From assembly GCF_910592395.1 (NCBI RefSeq), contig NC_088324.1, forward strand, positions 12,240,953-12,304,952: 64,000 bases of DNA, read 5' to 3'. Shown here in pieces: positions 1 to 12,200 of the stretch. The notes under the pieces are model-generated. The model saw nothing but the letters and a program-made list of their open reading frames with translations, was not told where the DNA came from and ran no database searches. The position numbers were made by a program, and so were the translations under genes. Positions within the stretch are counted from its first letter, which is position 1. The number at the start of each line of letters is the position of its first letter. This stretch comes from Lineus longissimus. Its lineage: Eukaryota; Nemertea; Pilidiophora; Heteronemertea; Lineidae.

Positions 1-914
1 GTTTTTCTGACAAACGCGGCATCAATTATCAACTATCGTCATAAATCAGGAGCCAACAGAACATGACTACTACCGCAGAACTAATTATATTTGACCAGAT
101 CAAAGACATTTTCTTGTAAAAAATGTGCAATCATAAAGTGATATTTAAGTAAACATGAGAGGAAATCTACATGTTACATCCATACATCATTCATTGTGTA
201 TTGTTCATGTAATGATACATTTAACATGTATCATTACATGATTGCATGATATCCATGACCCATAGATTGTTAGAATTCCAAAGAATTATCTATAATTTAG
301 GCGTATACATTGTTTTATGTCTGGCCAGCAAAAAACTAAATTCTTACATGTTCTCAATTACTGCTACATCTGACATTGCAACATGAAGCGAACATTGAGA
401 AAAAAACTATCTATATGTGCATTTGCTTGCCTGATAACATTGCTGCTGTACATGTACATGTTAAAAAAAATCAAGATGATGATGCTGCATTGTACTAAAA
501 TGTGAAAATCATTGTCAGACGTCCAGTCAGTCAAATGTCAGAGGATAACAACGTCCCAAATAATTTCTTCGCATCTCCCTTGATTCTTGATGCCTCACAC
601 CACAAACAGGGCTAGAGGGGGCGGCAAATGGTCGCGAGGGTCATCAAAGAATGCGTCTTTCATGATGGAGAAAGATAGAGAAAGAGGTAATCAAAAGACC
701 ACTTTTGATGGACGGAGGCGGAACTATTGTCTAGGAAGCATCAGTTTTGATAGAGTATAACGATCACGTAATTTCCTGACATGTCCAACAAACGCTGAAA
801 GATACCGAGGCTTATCGGCATTTTTCATGCCCTGATGAGGCACGTCCCATCACTGATGGCGGATCACGTCTTAGGCAGATTATTGGTCATTACACAAGAC
901 GTGTCACAACCTTT

Positions 915-971
915 CCATTTTGGCTCCAGTTCTCCATTTTGGCTCCAGTTTTCCATTTTGACTCCAGTTTT
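915..971. repeat. 19-bp tandem repeat, three units
   Basis: Three head-to-tail copies of a 19-bp unit of the form CCATTTTGGCTCCAGTTTT begin at 915, 934 and 953. The copies differ by only one or two bases. It is a simple minisatellite in non-coding DNA. Confidence 0.85.
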
Positions 972-2035
972 CTTTGATAAATACAATAATAATGAAGCTG
1001 AACTGAAAATTGTGTTACATGTATGGGTGTTATACTAATTGGACAGATGTTCACAACCTGCTTCTTCTTCTGCATCTCCTAAACATGTCGCATTCAAACC
1101 AACCTCTCCAATATGACATGCCCTTTACGTAATAAAAGCGATAGGATTACATTCACTTCAGCACCACTTCCACAAGTGAATACCAAGCTAAAACACAACT
1201 TTCATATTAAGCAAAACGTGAACTGAAATAAGAAAATAAACCACTTTAATCTCGCGTGGATCAATACCAGAACGATTCTTGATCACTCGAATAAAATCTC
1301 AAGTACATGTGCAAGAAACAGAGCAGAAAGAAACAAGATGTTTAAGATGCGTACATCAGGGCTTGAAGCAGAACTCTCGATTAAAGCGAGATTTCAAGTG
1401 GAATAACAACTTAATTGATTGTTTAACTTCAAAGATGATCAGCTCGATAGTTTTGATACGTCTAGTCTTCAAACAAAATCCGGCAAGTGTTTTATTTTGA
1501 TTTTTTTAATTGAGAAACCTAAAAATAAAATAAATCTTTTTAAAATTTATGAGTTCTTCAAGAGCAATCTAGGCCATTTCCCACCGAGCCAATGCAAGTG
1601 ATGTCCTCAGGATTTCCGAATTCCAATTACAATGTATTTCAATGTTTGCTTTTTGTTAATTAGTATGCATTTTCTCCAATTAGGCCTGAAATTAGCCCAT
1701 ATAGACATACTTTGTGGTGGTCATTAAGCAAATTACGAACAGCCCACAGTGACACGACCTTGAAGTAATAACTTGCATTGGAATTGACAATTGCCATTGG
1801 CAAGAATTAATGAAATGTGGAAGCAACATTTTATCTACATATGAAACTGGCACAACTGGTCTACATCAGAATGAAATTCAAAATATGCAGTGGTAATTTC
1901 ATTACAATGATTTTCACGATGATTATGACCAGGTCAGGAGAGGGCACCGAAACTGGAATGTCTTTGCTTTGTGTTCTTCCAGATGTAGGGTATGTATTTG
2001 GCATGTGTGAGCATTTGAACTGAATGAGATCATTT

Positions 2036-2464
2036 ATACTACGTTCACACTGAAGGCGAATTGAAACCGTCTTCCGGAGAGCGCTCTCCGGAAAGCGGTT
2101 TGTAAAATCCGGTCGCGTCACACTTGGGTCTTAAAGCGCATTCAAATCGGTTTAAAACGGGTCACACTGAATACGCATTAACGATGCGCCATCTATAATT
2201 ACATGGTTGAACTCACTCAGTTATGCTGTGGGCATGCGCAGTGCGAACGCACTGCTTAATGCGCATTAAGCGCGCCACACTACGAATTCCAAAGCGGCTT
2301 CAATGCGAATTAACCAAAGCGACTTCGTTGATGCGCATTAAAGAACCGTATTTGTTAAAGCGGTTTGAAAACGGTTCAAACCGACCTGAGTGTGAACACC
2401 CAATACGTATTAAAGGTTTAAAGCGGATTCAATTCGCTTTATAACCCCAGTGTGAACACAGTAT
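2036..2464. mobile_element. MITE-like element with terminal inverted repeats
   Basis: The two ends are inverted copies of each other. The left end reads ATACTACGTTCACACTG and the right end, reverse-complemented, reads ATACTGTGTTCACACTG; beyond that both arms continue with GAATTGAA-like sequence. The inside has many short words such as GCGCATTAA and AAAGCGG, and a perfect 20-bp palindrome (TCCGGAGAGCGCTCTCCGGA, about 2074-2093). No transposase is present, so this is a non-autonomous DNA transposon. The superfamily cannot be assigned from one copy. Confidence 0.7.
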
Positions 2465-3057
2465 TAGAGAAGTTTTTTAAATGTAGAGTAAAGGGCGTCC
2501 TCTCATTTTACTCAATGTCTTCAACACGTAGCCAATATCCTTTATTTTATTATACAAGAACATCGCTGACCTCTGAAGCAAGCAGTTGATGGGTTTCTAG
2601 ACCCCAACATCAATTTTTAGCTCATGGTAAGCTAAACATTTATCATCAGGCTGATAAGCTATAGTAGTTTGCTATGGGTTGCAGCTAAACATTTATCACT
2701 GCTTATCCAAGTTGGCTTCGAATCAGACGCTAAAGATACATGATGATGGAAAAGTGAGTTTTGACTCGTTTGATTGAGAAGATCACACAGCATGTAGTGG
2801 TGAACATGTAATATTCCGGTGTGCCCATTTAGCTGCTGTCAGACAGGCAAAGGATAAAAATCATCCCATTCTAGCACGGAATGGGCATATTTGTCTTCCT
2901 GAACCATAGACCTATCTGACAGAAAAAAGAATCTCGTTCCCTGGAGGTTGTCCCTCCCCCTAACCTCTTGCATACATGTACTCTACGTAAAGGCACATGC
3001 CAGAAGAGGGGCTATTGGTAACAAGGTTGACATCCTCATAGAACAGAACCTACATGT

Positions 3058-3091
3058 AACTATCATACCAAGAAGTCCTGGTATGATAGTT
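3058..3091. repeat. Perfect 13-bp inverted repeat (hairpin)
   Basis: AACTATCATACCA at 3058-3070 is followed after 8 bases by its exact reverse complement at 3079-3091. The transcript of either strand would form a 13-bp stem with an 8-nt loop. The stem is too short for a typical miRNA precursor unless flanking bases also pair. Confidence 0.8.
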
Positions 3092-5681
3092 AGGTTGACA
3101 GTAGATTTACCCTGTAAAAGCTTTCATACAAGTATCTCAATTCAGTTGTACCCAGGGACTGACATGTTCTCCCCACCAGCATCCTTACTCTCCTTCGGTG
3201 TTATTTACTTGGAATCATTTGACTGATGAGACAACTCGATATCCAGTAGACACATTATAGGAGAAAATGTCAGTTTCGGTCCTTCCAAGTTACGAGTTAA
3301 GGTGTACCTTTCACCGTGGACCTACTGCTTTTAGACACAGACTTACAACTGTGTCACAAACAGCAACCTATCAAAGGCTCATCAACCTGGGCAGTGAAAG
3401 TACTGTACACAACAGAACAAAACAATTTGAACATAACAAGACCCAAAAACCAGAAAAGATATTTTCAAGTTAGTGAACAATGTTATAAAATGCACATGAA
3501 CATGTACATGTAGTATGAAACTCGAAACTCAACAACTGAAGAAAAAGAAGATGGTGCAAATACATACTCTGAATATTCTTGGCACACTTCTCAGATGTCA
3601 TTGATGCTTTTCAAGAAATTCATTTGTACATCACCATCAGCCAGTCCAGGATCAGTAATACATTGTAATGTCACAACCTTCAGTCCTGATGGCTTGTGGT
3701 ACATCAGGCAAATGTTGTTAAGCTTAGGTCAATGGCTAACAGTGGCAAGGCCAGGCTAAATCAAATGTAATACATGTGGCTGGCGCAAAAATACAGGGAT
3801 GTTGTTGCAAACCAAACTCAAAAGTAGCTAAGACATTTTTAGACTGTTTAGCCAGATTGGCTAAAACCTAATGCCAACCCTGGTTGGAAAACCGAAGCTG
3901 ACTGTCTGAATGGTCTGAATTAAATACAAGGACATGTACATCCACCCATGCCTCTGCAGTGAAAAACATAACTTCATGTGTGAATGGATATTTTTCATTC
4001 ACTTGAACAAGAAGACATCACTGCCAGTGTTTAATTCAAAGATCTGGGCCAGCCATGTCAAATACTACCAGGAGTTCTCAAGTGCTTTGACAACTCAAAA
4101 GGTAGAATGGTCCCAATCATCATTGTCAATCAGGTTGCAGTGACAGGTACCAGAATTTTGCATGACTTGGCAAACTGATGCATTTTCTGGTGCCCACTCA
4201 GATGGGATGGATGTCTGACTCTTGTGTTTCGGCCAGAAATCTGAAAAAGGCAGGACAGAAAAGGTGCAGAAACTAAAGAACGAACAATGTAGGGTGCAGT
4301 GCCCTGCTTTGAACGGAAATGCAAAGAAGGCAGGGCAGTAGTTGAAAGTTGAGAAAATGAGGATTCTGTACCCTGCTGAGCTCTTTAGCTGAAATAATAG
4401 ACTCTATGATATGATGAAGGAATGACCAAATCTTGAGCAATTGCACTTGGCGTTATACTCATCATTGTCGGAGGATGCTTGAGGTTGCTGCAGTGGTTTC
4501 ATTGGACATGTTGGAGGGTGTCCATCGACTACCTGAAGAGAGGCTTGACAAGAACAGGCACCACAAGACTGTCTAAAAAATGATTTCAACCGGCGTGACT
4601 GAATTACTCTCCATCCATTTCATACACTTGTAATAAACCATTACTGCTGTATCTCTGACAATGCCCATTATCCAGATCACAATTATCGGTGATCGCGGCA
4701 GTGGTTTATAATTGATGTCACTTACACAATTATCCCATTGTGTGTCAGCTGCCCGTTGCAAAACGTTCGCATATCAAGTTTGATGAGTCCATTGAAACAT
4801 TAGAATGGCCAAACTGAGAGCTAAAAAATGTTTTGAAAAAATGATTAAGTACTGCATGTACTGTTAGATACTCAGCATGAACAATTTGTCAACAAAGAAA
4901 CATATTGCATATTTTAGATGTATCTGTATTATTACATGCAATGCATGGTTTTGCAGTGAGATTTGATCAAATCAGAGGGATCAATTATCCTTCATACAAA
5001 AATGTATCCTTTGGTGTTGAACCTAATCTCTCAATGCTTTCAAGCTGTTACATGCAGGTAGGCCCCTACAGTTTTAATCCAAAACCCCTGTTCCGGCCTA
5101 GTCCATACTGTTCCCAGACAACATAGGCTTTCCTTTTTCTAGATATTTAAAAAAAAATTACCCTGTATGCAGTTTGCCCGCCTTGTTTCCTTGTACATGT
5201 ATGTACCTGTACAGACCACCCAGGCAAGACAACTATTAAATGACAGCTGCAGCATTGACTAATTAGTAACTACATACTTACTATACTATGTAACAATGTC
5301 TTGATGAGGGCAACCTGAGGGTAAAGCAAGGTGGCAGTATCCTTATTCTTTACCAACATGCATAATGAACACTTAGATCAATTAGCTACCTATTATTTGC
5401 AACAGATGTATGTCGCCAACTTGACACTTATGCAAGGCACTTAACTGCACTAACATCCATGTTGAATATGCAAAATGAACTTGTGCAACCGGTTCTTTTG
5501 CCTCATCTATGAAAATATTGAATTATATCTGGCCATTACAATGTTCAAATCAACTGGAAGACTTTAGATTCAAAGCTGAAAATGAAATTTCCATGTTACA
5601 AAGTTTTGACATAATTTCAACATCTTCCAACAAGAAGTGATATTGAGCAAGATAAATTTATGTTTAAGAAAGCAATCTCAC

Positions 5682-5789
5682 CTTGGATTGAAAAGATATT
5701 CCATGTTGAAATGCTTCTTCATTGTGTAAGGGTATCCGACTGTCGTAGCCATCGTCCGACACTAAATCGTATTGCTTCTTCGACGGCAT
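5682..5789 (-). CDS. NOS1AP: NOS1AP (CAPON) adaptor, first coding exon only
   Basis: NOS1AP is a cytoplasmic adaptor with an N-terminal phosphotyrosine-binding (PTB) domain; in vertebrates its C-terminus binds the PDZ domain of neuronal nitric oxide synthase. This exon encodes 36 residues from the start codon at 5789-5787. It starts [10 protein letters not shown], contains [14 protein letters not shown] and ends in SFQSK just before a GTGAGA donor. Human NOS1AP exon 1 has the same length pattern and nearly the same RIPLHNEDAFQHGI core, and the exon also stops at the same place (phase 0, before the PTB strand starting with tyrosine). The rest of the gene lies outside the window to the left. 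The match is strong because start, core motif and intron position all agree. Confidence 0.88.
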
Positions 5790-6984
5790 GGTTCACACTG
5801 TCATTGGGTTGACTAGTTGAGATAGGCTAGATTGTCCTGGTGTTTTTTTTGCTGATAACGCAAAGATAATCCATTGAATTGAAGCAACAGAACCACTCTG
5901 GAGGGAAAGTTGTTTTAGAGCTGTGGCAGTAGAGAGAGGGAGCAGTCTAAACATGAAACAGTATTGGAACTTGACAGTGTTATTTCCGAAAGCTTATCAG
6001 AAGTCAGTTTTTATTTTTTTCTGTCATAACATCGACACAGTCACCGAGTTAGCAGCACTGTCTGCTGTCGGGATACGGTTGGACCTTTTTATCATCTGCA
6101 TTTACAAATGAATTATGAATAGCAATGCCAATAGGCCTATCTCATATCTGGGCTCGAGACTATCTATACTCTCCTCTCTCATCAGTCTCGATTGACATGG
6201 CCTGGTCTTTCACCGACGTCAAAATCCTTTTTTTATTCACGAATTGAGACCTAAACCACCTCTTCACACTTACGGTGAAAGTGCAGTGCGAGGTTAGGCA
6301 AATGTAACATGTGTAAACAAGTCATGTTCAAATCATGCACGTGTGTAGGCAGTGTATTTTGCACAGAACATCCTGTCCTCGAAAACTATAACGGGGAAAC
6401 CCCCTCACTAAAATAAACCTACGGCAATATTTGACCAAACAAATAATATCGACGGAAAGAACTTGCTTCAATCTATCGAAATCCGCAGATAATTTGCGAA
6501 ATTTTCCTCTGATTATGACATGATCAGTGAATAAATAGGGAAGACAATGTGAAAGAGTTCCAATGACCAAGTTTTGCGATAGTTGTATACTTCCGGCGAA
6601 GTCACGTGATTTAATTCAATTTACGCTAATTCGCCATCTATGAATCACTCCCTAAACTGAAAATGGTCCACTGAAATTCCCGTCTCGGGTGTAGCCTAGT
6701 TCCAATAGGCTCCGCGTGATGGCGCTGAGGCGCCAAGCTGGTTGTGACTTTGTCTCAGAACATTCTGCTGGTGCATGATGTGACATATCACCTCGAGTCG
6801 ACAGGACGAGGCCGGTCCACTGCGTCCGGAGTGTATACGATGTGACATGATAAGATAGAGATGGGGGTGGGGCTATAGGCATAGGATCAAGAGTGTCCGG
6901 TGTGTTGTCTCGGGTAATTAGTCAAGAGCCTGGGTCGGGTTTGATTCAACGATACTTACATTCCTAATACAAGTGCGAATAGTT

Positions 6985-7077
6985 TTGGATGTACTTTGAG
7001 ATAGGAGAGACCCCCTTCGGTGACATCGGTGACCCATAACATATCTCCGACCTGGCTCCTCCCTATAGTCCCCCATT
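6985..7077. mobile_element. Partial copy of TTAA-type MITE
   Basis: The sequence from GAGATAGGAGAGACCCC to CTATAGTCCCCCATTAA resembles the right half of the better-preserved element at 39220-39418 (GAGATGTGAGAGACCCC to CTATAGTCCCGTTAA). The left end could not be located, so this is either truncated or diverged. Confidence 0.5.
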
Positions 7078-8588
7078 AACAACCGCCATTCAAGAGAATT
7101 CCCAGTATATATTGTCTCTACTACAAGGATCAGCTGGTCCGCCCAGAACAATGAGAACTTACCATTCACAAGGCCTTTCGCCAACTAGAGCGTGTAACTT
7201 CATCGTGCGATTTATAGACCTAGGTTTTCGAAAAGCTCTCAACCAAAATGGAATCAAGTCCGAAATAATGTTTTGGATAGCTATTGAAGCCTTCTTCGTT
7301 CGTGTGGAACGATGTAGCGAAGATTCTAATAAAGGGTGACATACTTTCTATATATCAATTGATAAAAAGGACCTATTACCTATATGCGAGTCCTGCCTTT
7401 TGAGCTAAAGCCTTAAGTGCAAGTTGTCTTTGTGGTGAGAATTTCATTCTCGAACTCGTGGGAGGACCATCAGCTGTCACGTAAGTAGCCTACATCATCA
7501 ATTTATAAATTCGAGATTTCAAAGCCAGCGTTGTCAAAAGCTGATTAAGCGAGAACAACCTGAAGAACAACGTGAACTAAGGACGACTATGCAACATGAA
7601 CATGAACGCGTTTTACTGTAGTTTTATTATATTTGTAGCCCTTCTTACCTCTTACTTTTTTACCTGTTGCCCTTTTTACCTTAGTTTTCCTATCAATCAC
7701 CAGCAGCTAAAATGCTAAAGGGCCCGATGAAATACTAACGGCTTCTGAGGTGACAAAGACAACCAAATTTATAGAATATAATCATATGCCAGCATGATAT
7801 AGAAAACTTTCTTTTTAGATTTATAAACTTCTATAAAATAAAGTTGAACACAGAATTTCATCCTTGAGAATTTGGGAATGTTGAATTTTGGACTTTGAAG
7901 GTTCCTACTCAGATTTGACATGCCATTTTCATAACAACTTTCGTCGCATTTTGATGCCGAACACTGATGTTATCGTCTATAACACCAAGTTTTATTAATT
8001 TGATTTAGAATATGCTGAGTACTTCCTGAAGTTTCCAGCAAGACTACTTGACATGTAAATGAAGTTTAGTGCCTGATTTACACTAGAAACTCAAGTCAGA
8101 TGGACCCTACGTATTTTGGCTGGCCTGCAAGGTAAAACACGTTTGCACTCTTGCATTCTGGTATGCCCAGAGGCCCGAAACTTAACATTTCACGTTGTTT
8201 ACTGTTTGAAAGAAAAACAATAATGTTTGTGATGGGCCCTAATCCTGATTGTTGAGGCCTTAAAGTGTGATGTAATTGCTGTCTTAAACGATTTGACATT
8301 TTTGTTTGATAACTGACAATGCGTCATAAGTATGTAAGGCAAAAGATTAAAGTAATATCAAATTACAGTATTCTATACACATGGGACTGTTTCTAATCTT
8401 AACGTACTAAGTATTCTCTGCCAAAATAATTCCTTCACCAACGAAGTGAGTCAGCTTCTCTCTCTTCCTGGTTCGCCCAACTGCAATGTCCCAAACCGAT
8501 GATACCCTGGTGATAACCTCCTCCCTCTCCATACATTTCCCTCTCCGGTTACTCATCTGACAAATACATCCTGGCGCCAGTGGAACAT

Positions 8589-8605
8589 GGGGGGGGGGGG
8601 GGGGG
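8589..8605 (+). repeat. Homopolymer run of 17 G
   Basis: An uninterrupted G run with no coding context. Similar runs occur at 39244-39263 (G), 28893-28907 (C) and near 54724 (C). Their lengths are prone to sequencing error. Confidence 0.8.
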
Positions 8606-9253
8606 TGTTCCTGCGTCAGTTACACAGTTTCAATTTTCAATTTTACATATTTATATACAAAAGATGAATTCGATGATTCCTTCTTACACACTAAATGCTT
8701 ACTATTTTAAAAAAATCATGAACTGAAGAGAAAAAGAAACAATTCTTTGACAGCTCTAATGTTAAGAATTTCATTCTATGATACATGTAAGTTCATGCCA
8801 GATTGTATGGCGCACATGCATGAGTTGACGCTATTTATGACATTAGGGCACTAAGCATGAATGTCATAAAGCCATCCTTTAAATGGCTTTGAGATTTCTA
8901 TACAAAAAACCCCAGAAAGTCATAACAAGGCACACTAAAGTTGACCTTTTATGACAGCGATAACGATAATGGTTTTGATAAACATTTGGGATAAGTTAGT
9001 ACACTTACATTTACGGATGTACATGTAGTGCTATGAAAAAAGTTTTTTTCTAACGATCCAGGGTAAATGAGTCTGCGTCATGATCCATTACACTCCCACA
9101 GCAGCGGCATCGTTCAAACAACGTCTTTCCTCATGGCAGTCCGAATTCGTCATCATTTTGGAACCACTGCGTCCGGAGTGTAATATGGAGAGCTAATGAA
9201 CCTTATCAGAAACCCTTAACACAGACTTTGGTCATTTTCTATGTTTCAGTTAA

Positions 9254-9271
9254 ATGATGTTGTTAAACTGA
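9254..9271 (+). promoter_or_regulatory. Short upstream ORF in the CLC 5' leader
   Basis: A splice acceptor (TATGTTTCAG ending at 9249) starts the 5' untranslated part of the first coding exon. Within it two successive ATG codons open a five-codon reading frame ending in TGA, 15 bases before the main start at 9287. Such uORFs often lower translation of the main frame; no effect is shown here. Confidence 0.4.
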
Positions 9272-9286
9272 TCTCAAACCTTCAAA

Positions 9287-12200
9287 ATGGAATTGAACAG
9301 TTCGCCCCAAAGCAGTACGCCCTTGTCATCCCACCAGCATGGCGCAAGGTCGCACCATCACCATAGCCATGCCCACCATAGGAGGAGATTCCACTTCGGC
9401 AAACGCCATAGCAAGTTGCCCATGAAGGGCTTCCACGGGGACGACCTGCCTGAAATACACCACGAGGACGATGCGGGTCATGGCGCCGGGTGCTGCGGAA
9501 AGGTATATACTTTATCGCAAAATAGACTTTTAAGTTTTGGTAAATTTAGCAAACTATACTTACTCTATATTGTTTTGTAAGTTATCGAACATTGCTTTCA
9601 ATATTTCTTTGTCAAGGTTTACTTGTTTGCTGGAAAGAAGCTACTAAAGTAAAAAGCTAGCGGGGAATGCTATGTAAAATCGAAGAACTGGGGTATATCA
9701 GTCTGAACCTCATGGTCCATGCTCCCTTTAAACGAAGCCGGGGTATCTTGAAGATGCTCATTGTTCTGGCCTTCTTCGAATCTCATAGATGACTGAGCAT
9801 CTCAGATCTTGCGCAAAGAAGCGGGTAAGGTAAACCTTTCCGTCATGACTCCATCCCTGTTGTGTTTATGTTTGTCTCTAACTCCTAAGTTACAGAAATG
9901 TATGTTTGCTTACCCTTTTTTCTTGAACCATTACTTACTGTAACAAAAGAATAAGGAGACTGTCTTTATCTTTCAACGTTTCAATGTCCAGGCCCCGGTT
10001 TTTTAAAACTGCGTTCTCGCTAACGCTGGTGTTATCTCCTACTACATGTAAATATCGGGTTTGACATTACCAGAGATATGTAAACAGTGTACTTCGTTGT
10101 TCGTAGCTCTTAGTAACGGTTACTAAATTTCCCAAATAAAGGTAGCGTTAAACCTTTTTTACGAGAAAGTCACTAGCATTGAGTTTAAAATGCAGCTTCA
10201 TTACAGGTCAAGGACGAACAGAAGGTAAGACCCATCTTGATTTCGCCTTCCTGGTCACCGTCAAGGTCACTGCTTTCTAAGGTCAAGGGCATTTAGTTTA
10301 GGCTTCCTTGGGTATTGTCAAGGTCTCATTGATTCGTCCGAACGTCATAATACTTTAACGTTATTTTTGTTCATGTTTGTGGACGAGATTTTCAATACAC
10401 AGACTAGGTTCTAGATGCAACCACTTATAACCATTGCTTGGGCTGATAGAGTAGCTGGTGTAAAGGAAATTACAGTCCTAGGAGCTGATGTACTTGGTCC
10501 CATGAATAGAACGTCTCGTGCAGTTACACAAACTATATCATGTGTTCCCATTTTATAGTGGTTCCCCTCATTGTTTTGGTAACACTAGAAACAGATGGAC
10601 ACGTTGAATCATTTTATCAAAGTGAAGGGAAAAAGGAATGCAGACGGCACCTTCAATCGTTCTGATGCGTTGGGCTAAGTCACAACGGGTAACGTTCTTT
10701 TTTATTAGGGTCGAGACTTCGCTAGCGTCTTCACCAACCATCGCTACACGGAGGCAGAGCGGAAAGTCCTACTGAATTTCACCAGTTTAGACTATCTGCC
10801 TTCCTACAGTGAGGCCTACAAAAAATGGCTGAAAGAACAACCAAACAGGTGAGATATGGGTAAGAGGAAAAGGCTTAAAGGGACATTTAAGTGGTGGGAT
10901 GAACTTGACCATGAGTAAGCTACCCCTTCTTGCCACCACTCGTCACCACTTGCAGTACCATACATACGCCGGTCTCTAATAATGTTTTTTCTGTTCTGCG
11001 AGGCAATTTTGGACATCACTTGTGAATTTCAGGCAGGCCTCTGGTTACATTCTGTTCTAGTTAATTGTTTATTCAATGTAGTTTAAAGATTTTCAATCAT
11101 CCGGTTTGGAGAAGTCACCGCCCAGTCTCTTCGGTCGTTTTGTGACACTCGGTCTCTGCTGTTTCTCCAGATTAGACTGGGATCGATGGGTGATGATGGG
11201 ATTGATAGGTTGCAGTATCGGCATTGTTGGCTTCTTCCTCCATCAAGTGGTCGAGATCATTGCTGAGGTAAAGTGGGAGCACGCGGAGGAGTTCCTTCAT
11301 GTAAGTATGTAGGGAGGGTAGCGTGATGGCGTAGCGTTGTTGAGGGATGTTGGGAATGACAGGTTTCAATATCAGAATCGTCGATTTGATGACTCGAATT
11401 CAAGAAGAGCTCTGGCAGAATAAGCCTTTGCAAAATATCATATCTGGATAGAACTTCAATGAAATATTTCCGCACATTCATATTTTAGCATAACGGCATA
11501 GGCGTGGCGTACGGATGGGTTCTAGGATACAGTTTAGTGTTTGTTGGTGTCTCCTCGGCAAGCGTGGCGGTAGGTGGTTAATTAAGCATACGTCCCCACA
11601 TTCCATCTCATCCAATTATATTGGCTTTCCTCAAACTCATCATATAAATAAGTTCAACAAAGCAATTTATTTAGCAGCCATTTCCCCATTGTTTTGAAAC
11701 TAATATTTGTTGAAGAAATGTCTTATTCATTATAATAGCCAAAGTTAACATGTGCCAGCTGAGCTGTTGTCTTCTAAAGCATGACCGACTTAAATACGGA
11801 GAAGCAAATGGCCTTGCGGTCCCAAAGTGAAACCCAAGGCCACCAAATCGCAAAGCCATTCTGATTAAAATATTGCTGCAGATGGATGATTGCTGCAAGT
11901 AATCGTACTGATTTCTCATTTTCAGTTCATCTACCCAGCTGCTGCGGGCTCTGGCATCCCAGAAATCATCGGTTTCCTCAATGGCACTGTCGTCAGATAT
12001 GCCTTCAACCTCAAACAACTGGTTATCACATTCTTTTCGTGCGTTTGTGCAGTGGGAGGTGGACTTCCGGTGGGACCGGAAGGCCCAATGATCCACATGG
12101 GGTAAGCTGATACTTGATCGTATTTGAAAGCTTCCGTCGAGTTGGTTTCCTTGCATCGCATGAGATGACGACATGTACGCAGCCGACCAAGTGTCATTTT

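Larger units (their letters stand above)
1..5681. other. NOS1AP intron 1 (part) with repeats
   Basis: No convincing coding exon was found on either strand here. The stretch follows the donor site of the NOS1AP first coding exon on the minus strand, so it is most simply read as the start of a long first intron. The phosphotyrosine-binding domain that should follow in NOS1AP (the motif after residue 36) is not visible, so exon 2 must lie left of the window. The stretch holds a short tandem repeat, a MITE and a perfect hairpin, listed separately, plus many TACATGTA-type palindromes. Confidence 0.6.
5790..9249. other. Intergenic region between NOS1AP and CLC genes
   Basis: NOS1AP (minus) and the CLC gene (plus) point away from each other, so this stretch should hold both promoters and any 5' untranslated exons. 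I see no supported coding exon. Notable contents are an ETS-like CTTCCGG followed by a CACGTG E-box near 6590-6608, the right end of a TTAA-type MITE near 6985-7077, a 17-G run at 8589-8605, and a 19-bp word (CCACTGCGTCCGGAGTGTA) present identically at 6817-6835 and 9164-9182. Confidence 0.6.

Noticed and set aside
4404-4761. Minus-strand frames with several Cys in NOS1AP intron
   Set aside because: No acceptor or donor with matching phase and no recognisable domain.
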